Of a stretch of DNA of 64,000 nucleotides, positions 58,769 to 64,000 are shown one piece after another. Positions within the stretch are counted from its first letter, which is position 1, and each line of letters opens with the position of its first letter. A program made the translations under genes and the position numbers. The notes beneath the pieces were generated by a model that saw nothing but the letters and a program-made list of their open reading frames with translations, was not told the DNA's origin and searched no databases. The stretch is from Gracilaria gracilis (lineage: Eukaryota > Rhodophyta > Florideophyceae > Gracilariales > Gracilariaceae), in contig JARGSG010000092.1 in the NCBI GenBank assembly GCA_030374805.1, forward strand, positions 124,001 through 188,000. The letters run 5' to 3'.

Positions 58769-59690
58769 TGCATTTCGAATAGATGGATTCAGAGCTTTTG
58801 CGATCGCTACTGCATCGTCAGTCGAGCGCACACAGGAGAATACCTCATCCCTCCTGAAAAACTGGAGGTGATACACAAATCTGTGTCCTATCATTTGGGT
58901 GTCGTTGCGAGAACTTTCTGCCAGAAGAAATGGAGCGAAGGTGATGTGGAAAACGCAGATGAAACGCATTTTTTTATCAACATGGACAATGGCAAGACTC
59001 TCGGCTTCTGCGGCAAAAGGGAAGTGAAATATGTGGATGTGGTTTCTGGTGCGGAGGGAATGACCATGTGTGTCCGAATCAGTGGCAGTAGGGATGCCAA
59101 GATTCAACCTGTGTTTATAGTCTTTAAGAATCAGAACCGGTCTTATCCACTTAGAGGCGTGCCGGATGACATTCAAGGCATTTCGTACCGCATTCGTCCT
59201 AAAGACTGAATGGACACAGTTGTGATGCCAGAATGGCTTGGTGAGAGGAAAGTGATATCGGTGTTTCCAAATGGCCGAAAGCAAATCCTCTTCATAGACT
59301 ATTGTAGCGGACATAATCTTACGTGATTTCTTCGAGAAGCTGTTTCAAAGATTAACACTTCGATACGATACGTTCCGCAAAATGCAACAGATATGTTGAA
59401 ACCCGCTGATTCATTCGTTATTCAAAAGATTATGGGCGCCTGAAATGCGCAATGCGAACGACATAAAAGGCAGATGATACAGAAGCATCTTTGGTCTGCT
59501 TTTGGAAAGATTGTAAATCGTGAAAAAGGGTTTTTTTTTAATTGGGCGTTTTTCGCAATTCGTGATGTAGATTGGGAAAAAGAGTTTTAAAGATTAACGT
59601 ACGAAAGAAAGGGGATGATTTGGACTAGTTTGTCTTCGAATGTGAACTGGTTGTGGGAAGAAGCGCAATTATTTCCTGCATTTTAAGACG
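58769..59690 (+). pseudogene. Pogo-like DNA transposase, 3' half (continues 46795-47338)
   Basis: After the TGCAT duplication the reading resumes as CISNRWIQSFCDRY and IVSRAHTGEY, typical of the CENP-B/Tc5-like second helix-turn-helix. The DDE core follows: first aspartate in ADETHFFINMD, then an insert with GFCGKREVKYVDVVSG. The second is in LFIDYCSGHN (near 59.29 kb) and the third in KPADSFVIQ (near 59.41 kb), spacing DD36D. A C-terminal region with KHLWSAFGKIVNREKG and NWLWEEA reaches about 59690. TGA at 59207 (in place of an expected Trp) and a TGA soon after SGHNLT, plus a late frameshift near 59445, show it is dead. The continuous peptide across the two halves fixes the gypsy insertion point exactly. 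Confidence 0.8.
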
Positions 59691-59904
59691 AAATAGCAAA
59701 AAATAGATAGATTTTTGAAGAAGAGGCTGTGGAGGGTTACTTTTGTTTATGGATGGCCGGAAGGAACACTATTTAGAACCGCACCCGTGAATGTGGCCTG
59801 CATCAATTGTGTATGAACGTTTAGTAATATGGCTACCGTAAATGTGTGGCTGAAATCATTTTGCGTGTTGTTTGCGTGAAAATCGTTACCCAAAATAGTG
59901 TGAC

Positions 59905-59930
59905 CCACATTAAATGCAGTCACTGGGTGT
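59905..59930 (-). repeat. 26-bp motif, inverted partner of 33746-33771
   Basis: Reverse complement matches 33746-33771 at 25 of 26 positions. It lies about 220 bases beyond the end of the pogo-like transposase and could be the right terminus of that transposon or of a nested MITE. Confidence 0.5.
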
Positions 59931-60096
59931 AGTGTAATGGCGACGGTTAGGCATATGCAACGTAGTCGCCGCCTCCCATTGGACATACAGGCAAGTTCAG
60001 TATTAAATTAAATAATTTCGAAAGTTTCGTACTACACGTACATTTTTTCGTTGAGCTCCGAAGTTTCCGTCACAGCTCACGTCAACACTTGTTAAG

Positions 60097-60250
60097 ACAG
60101 GGCCGCAGGCCCTGCAATATGGCAGACCAAATGCGTCTACCAACCTTACACACTGCTGCTCAATCGAACGCCGCTCACCACCAAACTCAGAGCGACGCTC
60201 TTTCCTCTGCCTTTACACCACAGCTGGCTTACGTGGCACCTGGTACATGA
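60097..60250 (+). other. Palindrome and short open frame of unknown meaning
   Basis: A perfect hairpin CAGGGCC-GCA-GGCCCTG (about 60099-60115) is followed by an ATG at 60119 and a 43-codon frame rich in Gln, Ala, His and Thr, ending at 60250. It could be the start of a broken gene. It does not continue in frame into the Pro-rich low-complexity DNA to the right. Confidence 0.3.
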
Positions 60251-60339
60251 TACGGTGCCATCTCAGGTTGTTCTACAGGGATGCCCTAAACGAATCAGTG
60301 CTCACCAAGTTCTCTTGGCGAGATCTACCACCACCTACA

Positions 60340-60690
60340 GTATCTACGTCGCCACGGGCCTCCTCTCCTCCACCGCCCTCGCCGGCGCCACCCCCGTTCC
60401 TTCGCCACCACCTCCGCCGCCGCCGTCCCATCGCCGCCCCCGACCCTCCCGTCTCCATCGGTGCCGCTGCCTCCGCCACCATCTCCACAGCCGCCGCCGC
60501 CTTTATCGCCGTTCCGCTGTCGCTACCGCCATTGCCGCCGCCGTAGTCGCCGCCACCGCCATCCTCGCAGCCGCCGCCGCCATCGCCGCCATCGCCGTCC
60601 CCCTGTTGCCGCTACCGCTGTCTCCGCCTCCGCCACGGTGGCGCCCCTGCTGCCGCTACCGCGGTGTCCGCCGCTACCTACACGCTATGA
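60340..60690. repeat. GCC/CCG/CCA low-complexity tract
   Basis: Imperfect trinucleotide repeats (CCGCCACC, CCGCCGCC, TCCGCC) run for about 350 bases. They create Pro/Ala/Arg/Ser-rich frames in several phases on the plus strand and Gly/Arg-rich ones on the minus strand. I regard these frames as compositional artefacts. Confidence 0.75.
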
Positions 60691-60822
60691 CGGCGCGCGC
60701 GCGTGCGGCCACCCATGCGCCATAATTCAGGTCGAGCTTCTGGCGGGCTGGGGGACAAGGCACAGGCGTCAATTCGAAGCCGACTTTCCGATTCTTTTTC
60801 TTCGGGATGATCTTTAATGAGC

Positions 60823-62277
60823 CTACGTTACTAAACAGTTTGTCCAGAAGTCCATTAACTCTTTCGTATCCGTTATATTCAATTCATCATTAACTATGTA
60901 CGTCCTGCGGAGTTGCTCCACTGACGTATTCATTTGCAGTGCCAATTTCCTCAAGAACTGAGACTCCGAGAGCTCCAAAAACACCCTTCTCCGACGATAT
61001 AACCTCATCATTATCGAAGCATAACTACGCCTGAGGTCCATAGAGGTGAATCCCACAAAATTCGGATCCTGGGTAGAAAGGAAACTTTCTAAGATTCTTG
61101 TCACAGTAGCGGGTCGAAGACCTTTCCCAGTTTGTGAATCCAACAGAAGAAAATCTCCTGAATCGTAAACTTGGGTTGAGTTTTGAATCAAAGGTCGCAC
61201 AACAGTAATGTGAAAAGTTAGATACGGAATCGAAGATGCTGGTAAGACAACGTGTGGTAATTCGCTGTATCGAGGCCTCTTTTCACGGAGGGTTTGTAAC
61301 TCTATGTATGATCTTGCTTCACTGATTCGTTCGATCTCATGACTGGCAGGTAACTGCAGCTGACTGAAAACTTGTGGTCGTTGACCCCCTGCTACCAACA
61401 TGAGGAACCCAACGAAGCTTGTGCACCACAATTCAATAAAAGAACCTGACAAAATCATCGAGTTGCCACTGCTCCTTGCGTTGCCTTCCGATCCAACTTC
61501 CCGATAACTTCTCATAATGAGATTCAGTGCTCCCTGAGCTCGTCGAGTGAAGAGTAGATAGTCAACCGTTCGAATCGTCCGGCTACAAAGCTGTCCTGAA
61601 ACGCCCTTTCTGGATTGGCACAGAATACGGTGCGCACGTTTGCATGCATTGGCTGTATTTCGAAGCACTACGGACATCACCTTAAGCCGTGCCACTAATT
61701 CTTGGTCTTTAACGCAAAGTGTACCGATCGAAGCAATCCTGCTCAAACATGCGGCCTTCCATCTGGTTGTGGCAGGGGCACATCGCTGATTGAGGTATTC
61801 AGTGAAGCGAGTTACAAGATCTCGGTTTGCAACACTCTTGAACAAGGTATCCGCCTTCCAAACATCCTCCTTCTTACAAAAAGAGCTTGAGACAGCCCAC
61901 CGCAAAAACTGGGACGCTGTCGTAATGGTGTGACGAAGTTCGACCATCCCTCTTCCGTTACTGTGGTTTCTCGGCTTGTAGTACACATTGTACACACTTC
62001 GTAAATCGAGGCAGTTCTCGATCGTGACGCCTGTTCCTCGATAAGCACATTGGCCTTGCTTAACTCGGGTTCTCAGAAGTAGTTTAGCTTCCGGAGTGGA
62101 AAAAAAGTTAAGATGCTCTGCCTCCAAAACGCGAAGCTGCTTGAGCCATAGACGACGACAGCGCGATGAACTTGTGGTTCTCTCATTGACTTCGAGAGCT
62201 CGAAATTTTTTCTTGGCCCTGATGCCAATCGCGATAGTCGTATCCTCCTCGCCAATGCTGTGTAGTGCCCTCTTCAT
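60823..62277 (-). CDS. Crypton-type tyrosine recombinase, 484 residues
   Basis: An intact frame from the ATG at 62277. Residues 45-200 form a helical DNA-binding (core-binding-like) region. Residues 270-484 look like a tyrosine-recombinase catalytic domain. The first arginine is in LVAGGQRPQVF (R300) and a candidate lysine in the RE-KRPRY turn (about 333). The second arginine is in DLRRSYAS (R416), and the nucleophile tyrosine in LRRTYI (Y460), after the LALQMNTS block that replaces the usual LGH. The usual histidine of HxxR is not evident. Such enzymes cut and rejoin DNA through a 3'-phosphotyrosine, and in eukaryotes they define Cryptons, which lack terminal inverted repeats. A related, broken N-terminal half lies at 32.3-33.4 kb. 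The divergent accessory gene starts 535 bases away. Confidence 0.7.
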   Translation of the reverse strand: MKRALHSIGEEDTTIAIGIRAKKKFRALEVNERTTSSSRCRRLWLKQLRVLEAEHLNFFSTPEAKLLLRTRVKQGQCAYRGTGVTIENCLDLRSVYNVYYKPRNHSNGRGMVELRHTITTASQFLRWAVSSSFCKKEDVWKADTLFKSVANRDLVTRFTEYLNQRCAPATTRWKAACLSRIASIGTLCVKDQELVARLKVMSVVLRNTANACKRAHRILCQSRKGVSGQLCSRTIRTVDYLLFTRRAQGALNLIMRSYREVGSEGNARSSGNSMILSGSFIELWCTSFVGFLMLVAGGQRPQVFSQLQLPASHEIERISEARSYIELQTLREKRPRYSELPHVVLPASSIPYLTFHITVVRPLIQNSTQVYDSGDFLLLDSQTGKGLRPATVTRILESFLSTQDPNFVGFTSMDLRRSYASIMMRLYRRRRVFLELSESQFLRKLALQMNTSVEQLRRTYIVNDELNITDTKELMDFWTNCLVT

Positions 62278-62812
62278 CCGATCTTCAGAAATACCGAGCG
62301 CTTATTAAAATCTTACGATCTCGTCTTCACGCTGTTCAGGATTGTATCGGACAACGGCGGAAATGGAGAGCCCAGTTGCGGCCTCATCGACATGCTACCG
62401 CCTGTACCCTGATAGCACGTCAACGAAGGACCTCATCTGTAACAGGGTGAACCTCACCGCGGCCGAGATCCACTCACCTCAGACTCTGGGGCCCGGGAGC
62501 TCGTATGGACGTGTACAAGCGTACCCGTGTACAAACGGTACACGACGTGCATGGCATGCACGCTTCCAGGAAAATGGATGGGCGAAACATGCTGCTGTTT
62601 CGACAACTCTGCTTTTCATCGTTTTCGTACGACGCACATCTGGATAACTGAGCTCAAAGTACCGTACCCTCTATGAACTTCATAGTATGAACACCGTCGG
62701 CACTGAAGGAGACAGGGCAATCGCGCCGGCGGTAACTGCCTTCGCCCTTCGCCCCAAGAGCCGGTCTTCTCACGGAGTTTCCATTTATCGTTCAAAATTC
62801 TGTGCATGGGCA
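62278..62812. promoter_or_regulatory. Divergent region between recombinase and accessory gene
   Basis: These 535 bases separate two head-to-head genes and presumably hold both promoters. A short palindromic phrase GTACACGACGTGC-ATGG-CATGCACG lies near 62530-62552. No firm promoter element was recognised. Confidence 0.4.
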
Positions 62813-64000
62813 ATGCGACGATCGGAGTTTGGCCCACGGAAGCCAATAGCGAAGAAACGTGAAAGAAGCCAAAGAATTGGTCGCCAATTGTCAAGAGGTA
62901 GAATACGAAGATTTGTTTCCGAAGGCGCTCCTTCATCCATGGCCTCTAGAAGTGAACAGGATTCCGAAGAAAGAGAGGTAGATATTGGGAAATCGTACAA
63001 GGGCTCCCCTGCTGGGAAAGGTGTTCATCTCGACGACTCTTCAGATGTAGTTTTGGAGGGGACGATTCCGGATGTATTAGAATGGGTCCGTGACCTAATG
63101 GATAAACAGCATTTGTACTCCGGAGTTGTCTCCATGGGAGAACAGGAATGTGGAGATAACAAAGACGTGAGCGCTAGAGATTTTGCTCGCCAAGTTCACG
63201 CAAATCACCAGTTCCGAATTATCCTCGAAGGAGGCACCTACTGGAAGAGTGAAGTCCGCCTCTGGGAAAATGTGTGCGCCTTCTCAGCTAGGTTGCCTGG
63301 TGATGGAAAGGCGGGTATTGTATTCGAAGCCATGAGACGGTATCCGTCATCTGCTTTGGTGTATTGGGGACTGAGGGTCGTATTTGGAAGGCACATGATG
63401 ATTGGGAATCAGAGAATACAAAGACTTCCTCAACGTCAGAATGCTCTGTCATTGTTCAGTCCGTCCGTTAACGGCAAGAAGTCAATCAAGCAATGGTTCG
63501 AGAATAATACGCACGTAAGGCTGCAGGAAACAGTTATCCACATGTGCGCGATATCTGAATACATTTTGCGGTGCGCGTTCATCTCTAAAAAGCTCAATGA
63601 CCCGTCCCTCTTTCCTTCGTTGATTGCGGACCGAATTCAAACACGCCGTGGTCACGGGGGACGCAGAGAGGCTCTTTGTTTTCACCCACGAAACATACTC
63701 GCAGAACTACGAGAGGAAGATGCAGCAACCTGTCTGCGGGAAGCCATGTCAATTGCACATTCAGCTGTGATTGCGGGATCAAGAATTGCGTATAAAAGTT
63801 ATGGGAGGAAGAGGACTTCTGAGAGGCAAAGGGAGAAGATAAAGCTGTGGATGTTGGGGCAGCCTTTCGCGGAGATAATGGATCTTGTAATCAGTGGAGT
63901 GGAAAGGTCTGCGCGGGATATAGTTGGAATTGAGGTGGAGAACGACTTCTTTCGTCTTCAGGCCTCACGCGCGTTAAGGAAAGTTGTACAGATATACGAG
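62813..64000 (+). CDS. Crypton-type accessory gene, open to the window edge
   Basis: From an ATG at 62813 the frame stays open for 396 codons and runs off the window. A second in-frame ATG at 62939 is an alternative start. The first 42 residues are strongly basic (KPIAKKRERSQRIGRQLSRGRIRR), suggesting nuclear localisation or nucleic-acid binding. An acidic stretch follows (residues 43-100). A conserved helical body comes next: SEVRLWENVCAFSARLPG, RYPSSALVYWGL, KQWF, then IHMCAISEYILRCAFISKKL. The C-terminal block IMDLVISGVERSARDIVG is also conserved with 2662-3759. No known fold or catalytic motif is apparent. Transcribed away from the tyrosine recombinase, it is likely a partner protein of the same element. 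The 3' end lies outside the window. Confidence 0.65.
   Translation, partial: MRRSEFGPRKPIAKKRERSQRIGRQLSRGRIRRFVSEGAPSSMASRSEQDSEEREVDIGKSYKGSPAGKGVHLDDSSDVVLEGTIPDVLEWVRDLMDKQHLYSGVVSMGEQECGDNKDVSARDFARQVHANHQFRIILEGGTYWKSEVRLWENVCAFSARLPGDGKAGIVFEAMRRYPSSALVYWGLRVVFGRHMMIGNQRIQRLPQRQNALSLFSPSVNGKKSIKQWFENNTHVRLQETVIHMCAISEYILRCAFISKKLNDPSLFPSLIADRIQTRRGHGGRREALCFHPRNILAELREEDAATCLREAMSIAHSAVIAGSRIAYKSYGRKRTSERQREKIKLWMLGQPFAEIMDLVISGVERSARDIVGIEVENDFFRLQASRALRKVVQIYE

Noticed and set aside
60247-60817. Pro/Ala-rich frames resembling an extensin or formin linker
   Set aside because: They follow trinucleotide low complexity in several phases at once, without a conserved domain or matching neighbour exon.
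1-64000. tRNA or rRNA genes and CRISPR arrays
   Set aside because: I scanned for B-box-like GGTTCGA phrases and found only coding or repeat contexts without a cloverleaf. There are no regular repeat-spacer arrays.

Overview
The window reads as nuclear DNA of a photosynthetic eukaryote. A decayed chlorophyll synthase gene, intron-poor reading frames and a dense mixture of Ty3/gypsy, Ty1/copia, CACTA/Tnp2-like, pogo-like and tyrosine-recombinase elements fit a florideophyte red alga such as Chondrus best. The organism is an inference. I see no gene that is certainly an intact host gene. Host sequence survives as three neighbouring wrecks at 35.4-40.0 kb: a secreted heparinase II/III-like polysaccharide lyase, a J-domain protein and a 5' part of chlG. 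Almost everything else is mobile DNA.

Layout. 0-5.2 kb: GC-rich dispersed repeat R (copy 1) and a decayed copy of the accessory gene of a tyrosine-recombinase (Crypton-type) element. 5.2-12.1 kb: R copies 2 and 3 around a broken copia element (minus strand), the tail of a second copia copy, and a tandem array rich in AAATCGATTT. 12.4-16.1 kb: an unassigned minus-strand gene and a broken pogo-like transposase. 16.2-25.9 kb: gypsy element A on the minus strand, bounded by 425-bp LTRs and a GGGAG target duplication, inserted just upstream of the pogo transposase. 27.7-32.3 kb: truncated gypsy element D, abutting a decayed tyrosine-recombinase N-terminal region (32.2-33.4 kb). 35.4-40.0 kb: the host pseudogene cluster. 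40.0-45.2 kb: a Tnp2-like transposase gene, head to head with an unassigned basic/acidic protein gene. 46.8-59.7 kb: a pogo-like DNA transposon split by gypsy element B (47.3-58.8 kb), which has ~500-bp LTRs and a TGCAT target duplication. 60.8-64.0 kb: the best preserved Crypton-type unit, a 484-residue tyrosine recombinase on the minus strand and a divergent accessory gene that stays open to the window edge.

Two observations stand out. First, gypsy elements A and B are clearly related: they share a primer-binding site, a polypurine tract and similar LTR ends. In both, the stretch between integrase/chromodomain and the 3' LTR carries two antisense reading frames whose protein sequences are conserved between the elements. 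Second, the tyrosine-recombinase elements travel with a divergently transcribed accessory gene of unknown function. It is seen twice here, at 2.7-3.8 kb and 62.8-64.0 kb. Both look like little-described two-gene or antisense-gene designs of algal transposons.

All LTR elements are treated as fossils. Element B is nearly whole with only a few breaks; A, D and the copia copies are heavily broken.
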